Origin: an uncultured Trueperaceae bacterium
GTDB lineage: Bacteria; Deinococcota; Deinococci; Deinococcales; Trueperaceae
NCBI GenBank assembly: GCA_913057685.1
Contig: CAJXOA010000010.1
Span: forward strand, 1-62,837
DNA length: 62,837 bases
Direction of reading: 5' to 3'
Shown here: in pieces, positions 18,716 to 27,234 of the stretch
Numbering within the stretch: position 1 is the first letter of the stretch
Layout: every line of letters starts with the position of its first letter
Translations under genes and position numbers: made by a program
The notes under the pieces: generated by a model
What the model was told of the DNA's origin: nothing
What the model saw: the letters and a program-made list of their open reading frames with translations, nothing else
Databases searched by the model: none

Positions 18716-19768
18716 CTACACCATCGGCAGGGTGTTCAGCGCCTGGATCGACACCTGGCCCGCCAGCGACCGGGCGGCCTTGCGGAACGCCAACGCCTGC
18801 TCGCTGTCGGGGTGCGACACGACGGCGGGCGTGCCCTCGTCACCCGACTCGCGCAGGATCCGCGAGATCGGCACCTGCCCCAGGACCGGGACGTGCTCCT
18901 CGTCCGCCCACGCCTGCGCGGCGCCCTCGCCGAAGATGTAGTCGCGCGTCCCGTCGGGGAGGGCGTACCACGACATGTTCTCCACCACGCCCAGGACCGG
19001 CACGTGCGTCTTCTTCATCATCGTATGGGCGCGGCGCACGTCGACGAGCGACATCTCCTGCGGGGTCGTGACCAGCACGGCGCCCGACACCGTCGCGAGC
19101 TGCGTGAGGGACAGCTGCACGTCGCCGGTCCCCGGCGGCAGGTCGACGATCATGTAGTCCAGGTCCCCCCAGACGGTCTGCTGCAGCATCTGTTGCAGGG
19201 TGCCGTGCAGGATCGGGCCGCGCCACGTGAGCGCCTGCCCGTCCTCGACGAGGTTCGCGACGCTGATGATCTTGATGCCGTGCGCGCGGAGCGGCAGGAT
19301 GTTCTTCTCGTCGTCCGCCATCAGGCGTTTGCCTTCGACGTGGAACATCTTCGCCTGCGACGGGCCGTAGATGTCGGCGTCCAGCAGCCCGACCGACGCC
19401 CCCTCCAGCGCCAGGCTCGCCGCGAGGTTCGCGGCGACCGTGGATTTGCCGACCCCGCCCTTGCCGGAACCGACGGCGATGACGTGCTTGACGCCGGGCA
19501 TGGCCGGCGTCCCGCCGTCGCGCACCTGCGAGCCGAACTCGAGGTGGATGCGTTCGACGCCGGGGATCGCGCCGACCGCCTCCTTGACGTCGTTCTCGAT
19601 CTGCGCCTTCATCGGGCAGGCGGGCGTCGTGAGGTCGACCTTGACGTGCACGTCGCCGCCCTCCAGCGCGACGCTCCCGACCATCCCGAGGGAGACGAGG
19701 TCTTGATGCAGTTCCGGATCCTGGACCGTACCGAGCGCGCGCAGCACGGCGTCTTCGTTGAGGCTCAT
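18716..19768 (-). CDS. mrp: Mrp/ApbC-type Fe-S cluster carrier ATPase
   Basis: P-loop protein that carries or transfers Fe-S clusters. The 350-residue protein has an N-terminal DUF59/MIP18 domain (about 5-85, with TTPACPMK) and a deviant Walker A at 100-110 ([11 protein letters not shown]), followed by DADIYGPSQ and VDLPPGTGD. The usual C-x-x-C cluster site near the C-terminus is not seen; the corresponding region reads [13 protein letters not shown], so cluster binding may differ. The ATG at 19768 is preferred because TACGTT lies seven bases upstream and there is no Shine-Dalgarno site. Confidence 0.92.
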   Translation of the reverse strand: MSLNEDAVLRALGTVQDPELHQDLVSLGMVGSVALEGGDVHVKVDLTTPACPMKAQIENDVKEAVGAIPGVERIHLEFGSQVRDGGTPAMPGVKHVIAVGSGKGGVGKSTVAANLAASLALEGASVGLLDADIYGPSQAKMFHVEGKRLMADDEKNILPLRAHGIKIISVANLVEDGQALTWRGPILHGTLQQMLQQTVWGDLDYMIVDLPPGTGDVQLSLTQLATVSGAVLVTTPQEMSLVDVRRAHTMMKKTHVPVLGVVENMSWYALPDGTRDYIFGEGAAQAWADEEHVPVLGQVPISRILRESGDEGTPAVVSHPDSEQALAFRKAARSLAGQVSIQALNTLPMV

Positions 19769-19870
19769 GCGGCGCAACGTAGCAAGCCTCACGGTTCGCG
19801 GGGCGACCCCGGCCGACACGCCCGCCCGGCCTGCGGCCCGGAGGCCGGCGGGAGGGGTATCCTCCCCGCC
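19769..19870. promoter_or_regulatory. Divergent leaderless-type promoters of mrp and guaA
   Basis: Leftward: GCTACGTT (TACGTT 19781-19776), seven bases, ATG of mrp. Rightward: GGTATCCT (TATCCT 19858-19863), seven bases, GTG of guaA. Neither side has a Shine-Dalgarno site or a clear -35. Confidence 0.65.
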
Positions 19871-21406
19871 GTGGGACGCACCCTGGTCGTCGTCGATTAC
19901 GGATCGCAGTACACCCGCCTCATCGCCCGCCGCCTCCGCGAGCTGGACGTGTTCAGCGTCATCGTGCCGCCCACCGTCACGGTGGCGGACGTCCGCGCGC
20001 ACGACCCCGCCGGCCTCGTCCTGTCGGGCGGCCCCCAGAGCGTCACCGACGCGCACGCGCCGGGCCTTCCCGACGGCCTGCTCGACCTGGGGCTACCGAC
20101 CCTCGCGATCTGCTACGGCATGCAGCTCGTCGCCCGCGACCTCGGCGGGGAGGTGCGCCCGAGCTCGGTCCGCGAGTACGGCAAGGCCGACCTGACCCGC
20201 TACGACGGCGCGCTGTTCGAGGGCGTCCAGGGGCCGTTCACCGCCTGGATGAGTCACGGCGACAGCGTCGTCCGGCCGCCCGACGGCTTCACCGTCACCG
20301 CCGCGACGCAGGACACCGAGGTCGCGGCGATGGAGGACCCCGAGCGCGGCCTGTACGCCCTGCAGTTCCACCCCGAGGTGCGCCACACCCCCAAGGGCCT
20401 GGCGCTCCTCGAGCGGTTCGTGGAGCGGACCGGCGTCGCGCGCGACTGGACGCCGCGCGCGATCGTCGACGGCGCCGTCGACGACGTCCGCCGCCAGGTG
20501 GGGGACGGCCGCGTCCTGCTCGGGATCTCCGGCGGCGTCGACAGCAGCACGCTCGGCGTGCTGCTGCACGAGGCGCTCGGCGACCGACTCGAGGCGGTGT
20601 TCGTCGATACCGGCCTGCTGCGCCTGGGGGAGGTCGACGAGGTCGCCCACGCCCTGCGCGGGCTCGGGGTGCCGCTCACGGTCGTCGACGCCCGCGCACG
20701 CTTCCTGGAGGCGCTGGCGGGCGTCACCGACCCCGAAGCGAAACGCAAGGCGATCGGCGCGACGTTCATCGACGTCTTCGAGGCGGAGGCGAACCGCCTC
20801 GAGGCGGAGCGCGGCCCCATCGACTTCCTCGCACAGGGCACGCTCTACCCCGACGTCATCGAGTCCGCCGGCGGCGAGGGGGCGGCCACCATCAAGTCGC
20901 ACCACAACGTCGGGGGGCTCCCCGAACGCCTCCACTTCCGCCTGATCGAGCCGTTCCGCACGTTGTTCAAGGACGAAGTGCGGGAGGTCGCCACCACCCT
21001 CGGCCTCCCGAAGGCGATCCGCGACCGCCACCCCTTCCCCGGGCCCGGCCTCGCGATCCGCATCCTGGGGGAGGTCACCGACGCCCGCCTCGACGTGCTC
21101 CGACGCGTCGACGACGTCTTCGTCCGCACGCTCCGCGAGACCGGGCAGTACGACGAGATCTGGCAGGCGCTGGCGGTCCTCACGCCCCTGCAATCGGTCG
21201 GGGTGATGGGGGACGACCGCACCTACCTGCACACCGTCGCGCTGCGCGCCGTCACCAGCGTCGACGGCATGACCGCCGACTGGGCGCGCATCCCCCACGA
21301 GGTCCTCGCGGAGATCTCCAGCCGCATCGTCGGGCAGGTGCCCGAGGTGAACCGGGTCGTGTACGACGTCACCAGCAAACCGCCGGGCACGATCGAGTGG
21401 GAGTGA
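19871..21406 (+). CDS. guaA: GMP synthase (glutamine-hydrolysing)
   Basis: Converts XMP to GMP. The 511-residue protein has a class I glutamine amidotransferase domain (Cys81 in AICYGMQ, His167 and Glu169 in LQFHPEV) and the ATP pyrophosphatase domain (P-loop SGGVDSS at 220-226), then the dimerisation domain ending in the family-typical KPPGTIEWE. The GTG at 19871 is seven bases after TATCCT, so the mRNA is probably leaderless. Several GC hairpins follow the stop. Confidence 0.97.
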   Translation: MGRTLVVVDYGSQYTRLIARRLRELDVFSVIVPPTVTVADVRAHDPAGLVLSGGPQSVTDAHAPGLPDGLLDLGLPTLAICYGMQLVARDLGGEVRPSSVREYGKADLTRYDGALFEGVQGPFTAWMSHGDSVVRPPDGFTVTAATQDTEVAAMEDPERGLYALQFHPEVRHTPKGLALLERFVERTGVARDWTPRAIVDGAVDDVRRQVGDGRVLLGISGGVDSSTLGVLLHEALGDRLEAVFVDTGLLRLGEVDEVAHALRGLGVPLTVVDARARFLEALAGVTDPEAKRKAIGATFIDVFEAEANRLEAERGPIDFLAQGTLYPDVIESAGGEGAATIKSHHNVGGLPERLHFRLIEPFRTLFKDEVREVATTLGLPKAIRDRHPFPGPGLAIRILGEVTDARLDVLRRVDDVFVRTLRETGQYDEIWQALAVLTPLQSVGVMGDDRTYLHTVALRAVTSVDGMTADWARIPHEVLAEISSRIVGQVPEVNRVVYDVTSKPPGTIEWE

Positions 21407-21410
21407 CCCC

Positions 21411-21452
21411 CCTGCGAGGGGGCGGAACGCCCCCGCGTAGGGGCGGCACCCC
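21411..21452 (+). terminator. Hairpins after guaA
   Basis: A 7-bp stem GGGGGCG/CGCCCCC (21418-21424 with 21428-21434) and flanking G/C-run hairpins follow the guaA stop. No U-tract, so termination is likely but not certain. Confidence 0.45.
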
Positions 21453-21496
21453 GCCCTCCGCGGCACGCAGTGGGGCGCGACGCGGCCCGGCCGCGC

Positions 21497-21510
21497 GGTA
21501 GCATCGCGGC
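21497..21510 (+). promoter_or_regulatory. Leaderless-type promoter of the EVE-domain gene
   Basis: GGTAGCAT (TAGCAT 21499-21504), six bases, ATG. The 14-base string GGTAGCATCGCGGC is identical to the one in front of tsaB. Confidence 0.7.
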
Positions 21511-21990
21511 ATGGCCCGCAGTTGGTTGATGAAGAGCGAACCGTACGTCTACAGCTACGACGACCTCGAGGCGGAGGGCCGCACCCTCTGGGACGGCATC
21601 CGCAACTACCAGGCGCGGAACTTCATGCGCGACGAGATGCGCGTCGGCGACCGCGTCCTGTACTACCACTCGAACGTCCAACCGCCCGGCGTCGCCGGCC
21701 TCGCCGAGGTCGCCAGCGAGCCGTACCCCGACCCGACGCAGTTCGACGAGACCAGCCCCTACTACGACCCCAAGAGCACCCGCGAGGCCCCCCGCTGGAT
21801 GCTGGTGGACGTCGTGCCGGTCCGCAAACTGCCGCGCCTCGTGACGCTCGCGGAGATCCGCGAGGAACCGAAGCTCGCCGACCTGCCGCTCGTGCGGCGC
21901 GGCAACCGCCTGAGCATCATGCCGGTCGCCGAAGCGGAGGTCGACGTCATCCTGGCGATGGCGGAGCGCCCCGCCCCCGACGGCGACTGA
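21511..21990 (+). CDS. EVE-domain (PUA-like) protein
   Basis: A 159-residue single-domain protein of the EVE/thymocyte nuclear protein 1 family. It begins SWLMKSEPYVYSYDDL, the family start, and has WDGIRNYQARNFMR, followed by VLYYHSN. EVE domains are PUA-like folds proposed to bind modified bases in DNA or RNA; the ligand here is unknown. It has its own leaderless-type promoter and stands between guaA and hrcA. No restriction gene is adjacent. Confidence 0.9.
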   Translation: MARSWLMKSEPYVYSYDDLEAEGRTLWDGIRNYQARNFMRDEMRVGDRVLYYHSNVQPPGVAGLAEVASEPYPDPTQFDETSPYYDPKSTREAPRWMLVDVVPVRKLPRLVTLAEIREEPKLADLPLVRRGNRLSIMPVAEAEVDVILAMAERPAPDGD

Positions 21991-22084
21991 CCCCACCGGG
22001 CAGCGGCCCGCCCGTCCGCCCGCCCGCCCGTTCGACTGCTCAGCCGTCCGTGACGCACCGTGCGGCCGAACCGGCCCCCCATCT

Positions 22085-22099
22085 GGTAGGTTCGCGCGT
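22085..22099 (+). promoter_or_regulatory. Leaderless-type promoter of hrcA
   Basis: GGTAGGTT (TAGGTT 22087-22092), seven bases, ATG at 22100. No CIRCE inverted repeat is visible near it. Confidence 0.65.
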
Positions 22100-23056
22100 A
22101 TGAACGACCGTCGCACGCGGATCCTGGCGTTGGTCGCCGAGGCGTACATCGAGCGCGCCACGCCGGTCCCCTCCTCCTGGATCGCCGACCGGCTCGGCGT
22201 CTCCGGCGCGACCGTCCGCAGCGAGTTCGCCGCCCTCGAGGAGGCCGGCCTGCTGGCGCAACCGCACACGTCCGCCGGGCGCCTCCCCACCGCCGAAGGC
22301 TTCCGTCGCTACGCCGGTGCGCTCCTGCCCCCACGCCCGCTGGCGCCACGCCTCCGCGAGCGCCTCGCCGCCCACCTCGCGGCGCTGCACGGCCGCGCGC
22401 TGCTGCAGGGGGTCGCATCGACCGCCTCCGACCTCGCGGGGTACGCCGTCGTCCTGGAGCTCCCCGCCGACGCGGACGTCCGCGCCCTCGAGGTGCACCT
22501 GAGCCCGCTCTCCAGCTGCCGCCTGCTGGCGGTCGCCGTCCTCGAGAACGGCCTGACGCGCGACGCGCTCGTACCGATCGATCCCGCGCCGACCCCCGAC
22601 GTGCTCGACGAAACCGAACGCCTGGTGCGCGACCTGGCGCTGCCGCTCCCCGCCATGCCCGACGCCCTGCGCGCCCGCGCGCGGAGCGTCGGGGACGGCA
22701 TCCGCCGGACCCTGGACGCGTTGGCGGACGCCTGGCCGACCCTGCACGAAACCGAGATCGTCTCGACCGGCCTCTCGCGCCTGTTCGACGAACCGGAGTC
22801 CGCCGACCCCGACTTCCTGCGGCGCGCCACCCGCCGGCTCGAGGGCGGCGGGCGCGACCCGGCCGACGTCGAGGCGACCGGCCCCCTCGCGCTCGGGTAC
22901 GACGAGGACGTCGCGCTCGTGCAGGCCGACGTGCCGCTGCACCACGGGCCCGGACGCCTCACCCTCGTCGGGCCGGCGCGCATGCGCTACGCCGAAGCGT
23001 TCAGCGCGGCGCAGGGCGTCCGGCGCGCCCTGCACGCCGCCGGGGAGGCGGCGTGA
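22100..23056 (+). CDS. hrcA: Heat-inducible transcription repressor HrcA
   Basis: Repressor of heat-shock genes that binds CIRCE operators. The 318-residue protein has the N-terminal winged helix typical of HrcA: RILALVAEAYIERATPVPSS, VSGATVRSEFAALEEAG and then the signature LAQPHTSAGRLPT. A GAF-like C-terminal region follows, shorter than in many HrcA proteins and with weak similarity by eye. It overlaps moaD by four bases. No dnaK, grpE or dnaJ gene is in this window. Confidence 0.88.
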   Translation: MNDRRTRILALVAEAYIERATPVPSSWIADRLGVSGATVRSEFAALEEAGLLAQPHTSAGRLPTAEGFRRYAGALLPPRPLAPRLRERLAAHLAALHGRALLQGVASTASDLAGYAVVLELPADADVRALEVHLSPLSSCRLLAVAVLENGLTRDALVPIDPAPTPDVLDETERLVRDLALPLPAMPDALRARARSVGDGIRRTLDALADAWPTLHETEIVSTGLSRLFDEPESADPDFLRRATRRLEGGGRDPADVEATGPLALGYDEDVALVQADVPLHHGPGRLTLVGPARMRYAEAFSAAQGVRRALHAAGEAA

Positions 23057-23313
23057 GCGCCGCGGCGACCGACGTCGCGGTCGAGGTGCGCTTCTTCGCG
23101 CAACTCAAGGCGGCGACCGGCGTCGACGCGACGCAGGTCACCCTCCCGGCCGGCGCGACCGTCCGCGACCTCGCCGACCGCCTCGAAGCGACGTACGACG
23201 CCCTCCGCCTCACCGGCAGCATGTGCGCCGTGGACGAGGCGTACGCCGCCCCCGACACGCCGCTCCAGGGGGGCGAGACCGTCGCCTTCCTCCCGCCCGT
23301 CTCCGGCGGCTGA
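23053..23313 (+). CDS. moaD: MoaD/ThiS-family sulfur carrier
   Basis: Small ubiquitin-like protein that carries sulfur as a C-terminal thiocarboxylate, as for molybdopterin synthase. The 86-residue protein ends in the obligatory Gly-Gly (PPVSGG) and shows VRFFAQLKAATG and ETVAFLPP. It starts with GTG in the hrcA stop (GTGA). The MoeB/ThiF enzyme at 58368-59249 is a plausible activating partner elsewhere in the window. A ThiS-like role cannot be excluded. Confidence 0.88.
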   Translation: MSAAATDVAVEVRFFAQLKAATGVDATQVTLPAGATVRDLADRLEATYDALRLTGSMCAVDEAYAAPDTPLQGGETVAFLPPVSGG

Positions 23314-23425
23314 CCCCCGCACCGCCGGACCGCGCCGCCGGGAGGCGCGTCCGTCACGGCGGCGGTCGGCCCCGCGTGACACGGTGAACGGCGGACCCGC
23401 CGCGCCCGCGGCGCGAGGAGGAACG

Positions 23426-25063
23426 ATGCCGACACCCCACCGCCCGTCCCGCCGCGCTGCGGCCGCCCGCCCCGCCGTCCTCACGTCCCCCGTGCTCGCC
23501 CTCGCGCTGCTCGCGGTCGCCTTCGCCCCGCTCGCCCTCGCGCAGGGGACGCCCGACGCGCCCGACCCGGCGGTCCTGCGCTACGACCGCACCGGCGAAG
23601 CGCTGCAGGACGCCCTCGCCGCGGTGCCCGGCGACCCGGACGGCGCCACCGCCGCCCTCGAGCGGGCCCGGACGGCGCTCGGCACCCTCGCGCTCGACCC
23701 GACCGCCCCCCTCCTCCCCTCCGCCGACACCGTCACCGACGCCGCCATCTCCGCCGCGGAGGCGGGCGACGCGAACGACCTCGCGGTGCACGTCGCCGCC
23801 CTGCGCGGCGCCGCCGGCCGGCTGCTGTACGAATCCGCGCTCGCCGCCCGCGTCCGCGGCGACGACGCCGCCGCCGACGCCCGCCTCCGGGCGGTCCTCC
23901 GCGACGTCGGTCTCGACGCCGACGCCGTCCTCCCCGGCGACGGGGACGCGTCGGTGCGGACGGTGCGGCGCGCGGTGGAGGCCGCCCTCGCCGAGGACCT
24001 CGCCGCCCGCCTGACGGCGTGGCCCCCCGCCGGCGACGCGGGCGACGCCTACCGCGTCCTGGCGGAAACGTACGGCGCGTCGCTCCTGCTGCACGACGCC
24101 CCCGACCTGCAGATCGACGCCACCGCGGCGTTCCTCGAGGCCGCCGAAGCGTGGGTCGGCGGCGACGCCGCCCGCGCGCGGGCCCGCACGGGCGACCTGG
24201 CGCGGGCGTTCGCCGCCCTCGCGGAGGCCGCCCCCGCGACCGGCGCGGACGCCGGCGCGCCCCCCGACACCACCGCGGCGACCCCGGCGAACGACGCTCT
24301 CGCCGCGACCCTCGCGCGCTACGGCCTGCCCGCCGACGCGCGCGCCCGCCTCGCCGAGCACCTCCGCGCGCGCGGCGCGACGTCGGTCGAGGCCCTCACC
24401 GACGGCGTGGGCGCCGCCCTCGCCCGCGCCCACGGCGCGTGGCTGGCGGGCGACCTGGAGGGCGGCCGGACCGCCCTACGGACCGCGTCGGCGCGCTACG
24501 CCCGCGACCTCGCCCCGGTCGTCGCGGCGGCCCGCCCACGGCTGGACGACGACCTCGCCGCCGCCTTCGACCGCGCCGCGACCGCCGCCGCCCCCCGCCC
24601 CGCCGACGCCGCCGCCCTCGCGCACGCCGTCGCGACCCTCCCCGGCCGCCTCGCCGGCGCGCCCACCGGACCGCTCGCCGACGTCCGCCGCACCGCCCAG
24701 GTCGCCCTGGCCGGCAGTGCCCGCCCCGCCGTCGAGGTCGGCCTCGGGGCGCTCGCCGTCCTCGCGCTCCTCGCGCCCCTCGCCGCGCGCGGGGCGCGCG
24801 GGCGGGCGGCGACGACGCTGGGCCTCGCGCTCTGGTTGGCGCCGGTCGTGCTGCGCGGCGTCGAGGCCGGCCTGGCGGCGTGGGCGCCGACCCTCGCGCG
24901 CGACGCCGGACCGTGGCTCGCGGCGCTCCAGCCGCACCGCACCGACGCCGGGCTGGTGGCGTACGCCGTCCTGGCGCTCCTCGGGACCCTCCTGCTGGCG
25001 CGCGGGATCGCGGCGAACGGCCGCCGCGGGGGGACCCTCGTGCGGGAGGGCCGGGGCGCGTGA
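23426..25063 (+). CDS. Uncharacterised Ala-rich membrane protein
   Basis: I do not recognise this 545-residue protein. The ATG at 23426 is chosen because GAGGA lies five bases upstream and a signal peptide follows (Arg-rich start, then VLALALLAVAFAPLALAQ). A long helical, Ala/Asp-rich extracytoplasmic part (about 40-420) has irregular repeats reminiscent of helical-bundle domains. Three membrane helices close the protein (about 435-455, 460-485 and 510-530). It overlaps tsaE by four bases. FTR1/EfeO-type iron proteins have comparable helical domains, but no REXXE motif is seen, so no function is assigned. Confidence 0.75.
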   Translation: MPTPHRPSRRAAAARPAVLTSPVLALALLAVAFAPLALAQGTPDAPDPAVLRYDRTGEALQDALAAVPGDPDGATAALERARTALGTLALDPTAPLLPSADTVTDAAISAAEAGDANDLAVHVAALRGAAGRLLYESALAARVRGDDAAADARLRAVLRDVGLDADAVLPGDGDASVRTVRRAVEAALAEDLAARLTAWPPAGDAGDAYRVLAETYGASLLLHDAPDLQIDATAAFLEAAEAWVGGDAARARARTGDLARAFAALAEAAPATGADAGAPPDTTAATPANDALAATLARYGLPADARARLAEHLRARGATSVEALTDGVGAALARAHGAWLAGDLEGGRTALRTASARYARDLAPVVAAARPRLDDDLAAAFDRAATAAAPRPADAAALAHAVATLPGRLAGAPTGPLADVRRTAQVALAGSARPAVEVGLGALAVLALLAPLAARGARGRAATTLGLALWLAPVVLRGVEAGLAAWAPTLARDAGPWLAALQPHRTDAGLVAYAVLALLGTLLLARGIAANGRRGGTLVREGRGA

Positions 25064-25500
25064 GCGAAACGCGGGTCCTGACCGACGTGGCCGCTACCCG
25101 CGCGTACGCCGGGGAACTCGCGGGCCGCCTCCCGAGCGGCGCGCTTCTGCTGCTCGACGGGCCCCTCGGGGCGGGCAAGACGACGCTCGTCGCCGCCCTC
25201 GTCGAGGCGCTCGGGGGGCCCGACCGCGCCGCCAGCCCCACCTACACGCTGGTGCACGAGTACCCGACGCCGGACGGCGACGTCGTGCACGTCGACGCCT
25301 ACCGCCTCGCGGACGCCGCCGCGTGGGACGAGCTCGGGCTCGACGCGTACCTCGACCGCGCCCGCCTCGTCGCGGTCGAGTGGGGCGCCGCCCTCGCCGA
25401 CGCCCACCCCGACGCCTGGCGCCTCACCCTGGCCCGCCCCGACGGCGTCGACGGCGCGCGCCACGCGACGTTGGTCGCGCCCCCGAGCGCCAGCGGGTAG
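25060..25500 (+). CDS. tsaE: tRNA t6A synthesis ATPase TsaE
   Basis: ATPase of the complex that makes threonylcarbamoyl-adenosine at position 37 of ANN-decoding tRNAs. The 146-residue protein has Walker A GPLGAGKTT (34-42), then ASPTYTLVHEYP and VHVDAYRL, and VAVEWG, all family hallmarks. The GTG lies in the preceding stop codon. Its own TAG stop doubles as the first half of the tsaB -10 box. Confidence 0.95.
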   Translation: MSETRVLTDVAATRAYAGELAGRLPSGALLLLDGPLGAGKTTLVAALVEALGGPDRAASPTYTLVHEYPTPDGDVVHVDAYRLADAAAWDELGLDAYLDRARLVAVEWGAALADAHPDAWRLTLARPDGVDGARHATLVAPPSASG

Positions 25501-25509
25501 CATCGCGGC
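25496..25509 (+). promoter_or_regulatory. Leaderless-type promoter of tsaB overlapping the tsaE stop
   Basis: GGTAGCAT (TAGCAT 25498-25503), six bases, GTG at 25510. The TAG of the box is the tsaE stop codon. Confidence 0.65.
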
Positions 25510-26064
25510 GTGCCGCTGCAGTTGGGCCTCGACACGTCGGGGCCGCACCTCGCCCTCGCCGTCGCCGACGACGCCGGCCACCCCATCGCCCGCCGCACCG
25601 ACGACGTCGGGCGCGGCCACGCCGAACGGATCGTGCCGACCCTCGAGGCGCTCCTCGCCGACGCCGGCGCGGAACGCCGCGACCTGGCCGCCGTCACCGT
25701 CGGGGTCGGCCCCGGGTCGTACACCGGCCTGCGGGTCGGGGTCGCCACCGCCCGCGGGCTGGCGCTCGGGCTCGGCGTCCCGCTCGGCGGCGCCAGCTCC
25801 CTCGCGCCGGTCGCGTGGGCGGCGCTCGCGCCGGGCGAGACCGGCGTCGTGGTGCGCGACGCGCGCCGCGGCAACGTCTACGCCGCGCTGTTCGAGCGCA
25901 CGCCGGACGGCCTGATCGAGCACCTCCCGGCCCGGAAACGACCGCGCGACGCCGTCGCCGCGGAGCACGGCGACGCGCGCTGGGTGGAGGACGTCCCCCC
26001 CGACGCGACCTGGCTCGCGACCCGCCCGCCGGGCGGCGCCCCGCCGGAACCGATCTACCTCTAG
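25510..26064 (+). CDS. tsaB: tRNA t6A synthesis protein TsaB
   Basis: Partner of TsaD and TsaE in t6A synthesis. The 184-residue protein has the ASKHA start LGLDTSGPHLALAV, then GVGPGSYTGLRVGVATARGLA, which is diagnostic, and VVRDARRGNVYAALF. It is shorter than E. coli TsaB at the C-terminus. tsaD is not in this window. It is followed by an 8-bp hairpin (26071-26091). Confidence 0.95.
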   Translation: MPLQLGLDTSGPHLALAVADDAGHPIARRTDDVGRGHAERIVPTLEALLADAGAERRDLAAVTVGVGPGSYTGLRVGVATARGLALGLGVPLGGASSLAPVAWAALAPGETGVVVRDARRGNVYAALFERTPDGLIEHLPARKRPRDAVAAEHGDARWVEDVPPDATWLATRPPGGAPPEPIYL

Positions 26065-26070
26065 CGGACG

Positions 26071-26102
26071 CGCGGGCGGGCCGCGCCCGCGTGCGGTAGA
26101 CT
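26071..26102 (+). promoter_or_regulatory. Hairpin and promoter ahead of mreB
   Basis: An 8-bp stem (26071-26078 with 26084-26091) ends six bases before GGTAGACT (TAGACT 26097-26102). The box would give mreB a leader of about 84 bases that ends with a GGAGC Shine-Dalgarno-like site. Confidence 0.45.
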
Positions 26103-26192
26103 CCCGGGACTCTCGGTCGCGTGCGCAGCGGCGCCCGCGCCGAGCCCCTCACCCCCCGCGCCGCGCGACCGTGCGGCAGGTTTGGAGCGCAG

Positions 26193-27227
26193 ATGTTCAG
26201 ACCGTGGCAAGAGATCGGCGTCGACCTCGGGACCGCGACCGTCCTGATCTACGTCAAGGGGCAGGGCATCCTGCTGCGCGAACCGTCGGTGATCGCCATG
26301 GTGCGCGACACGGGCGAGGTGAAGGCGGTCGGCGACGACGCGTACGCGATGCTGGGCCGCACCCCCGGCAACATCACCGCGGAACGCCCCATGCGCGACG
26401 GCGTCATCGCCGACTACGACCTCACCGAGAAGATGCTGCAGGCGTTCGTCCGCAAGGTCGTCACCGGCCCCGGGCGGTTCTTCCGGCCGCACGTCATGGT
26501 GTGCGTCCCCTCCGGCGTCACCGAGGTCGAACGGCGCGCGGTGCTGCAAGCCACCCGCGAGGTGGGCGCCCGCAAGGCGTTCCTGATCGAGGAGCCGCTC
26601 GCCGCAGCGATCGGGGCGGGCGTCGAGATCGCGGAACCGAGCGGCTCGATGATCGTCGACATCGGCGGGGGCACGACCGACGTCGCCATCATCAGCCTCG
26701 GCGGGATCGTCGTCAGCGAATCGCTGCGCGTCGCGGGCAACGAGTTCGACGAGGCGATCACGAAGTACGTGCGGCACAACGAGAACCTGCTGATCGGCGA
26801 CCGGACGGCGGAGGAGATCAAGACGAAGCTCGGCTCCGCCATGCTGGTGGAGGGCGAACCGGACGAGACCCTCGAGGTCCGCGGTCGCGACCTGGTGAAC
26901 GGCCTCCCGAAGACCGTCACGGTGCGCTCGAGCGACACCGTCGCGGCGCTCGAGGAACCGATCCAGAAGATCGCCGACGGCGTCCGCCAGGTGCTCGAGG
27001 CCGCCCCGCCCGAACTCGTGAGCGACGTCATCGATCGCGGCATCATCATGACGGGCGGCGGCGCGCTGTTGCGCAACTTCGACGAGCTGCTGCGCCGCAC
27101 GACCGGCATCCCCGTCGTCGTCGCGGAGAACGCGACCGACGCCGTGGCGCTCGGGACCGGCCGGGCGCTCGACATGACGCACGTCCTCGAGGACGCGCTG
27201 ATCTCCGACAACTTCCTCCGGCGCTGA
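26193..27227 (+). CDS. mreB: Rod-shape protein MreB (actin homologue)
   Basis: Forms membrane-associated filaments that guide lateral wall synthesis. The 344-residue protein shows the phosphate-1 motif IGVDLGTATVLIYVKG, phosphate-2 VDIGGGTTDVAII and the adenosine motif ITGGGALL-like MTGGGALLRNFD. The N-terminal MFRPWQ could be an amphipathic anchor. The ATG at 26193 follows GGAGC and gives the standard length. mreC and mreD do not follow; the next gene is a secreted S55-type peptidase. Confidence 0.96.
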   Translation: MFRPWQEIGVDLGTATVLIYVKGQGILLREPSVIAMVRDTGEVKAVGDDAYAMLGRTPGNITAERPMRDGVIADYDLTEKMLQAFVRKVVTGPGRFFRPHVMVCVPSGVTEVERRAVLQATREVGARKAFLIEEPLAAAIGAGVEIAEPSGSMIVDIGGGTTDVAIISLGGIVVSESLRVAGNEFDEAITKYVRHNENLLIGDRTAEEIKTKLGSAMLVEGEPDETLEVRGRDLVNGLPKTVTVRSSDTVAALEEPIQKIADGVRQVLEAAPPELVSDVIDRGIIMTGGGALLRNFDELLRRTTGIPVVVAENATDAVALGTGRALDMTHVLEDALISDNFLRR

Positions 27228-27234
27228 GGGCGCC

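Noticed and set aside
22085-22099. CIRCE operator for autoregulation of hrcA
   Set aside because: No TTAGCACTC-N9-GAGTGCTAA-like inverted repeat is present near the hrcA promoter.
21511-23056. EVE-domain gene as part of a defence island
   Set aside because: EVE domains occur in modification-dependent defence systems, but here the neighbours are guaA and hrcA, and no nuclease, methylase or other defence gene is nearby.
23426-25063. FTR1/EfeU iron permease
   Set aside because: The helical extracytoplasmic part is suggestive, but the REXXE iron motif and the seven-helix core are absent.
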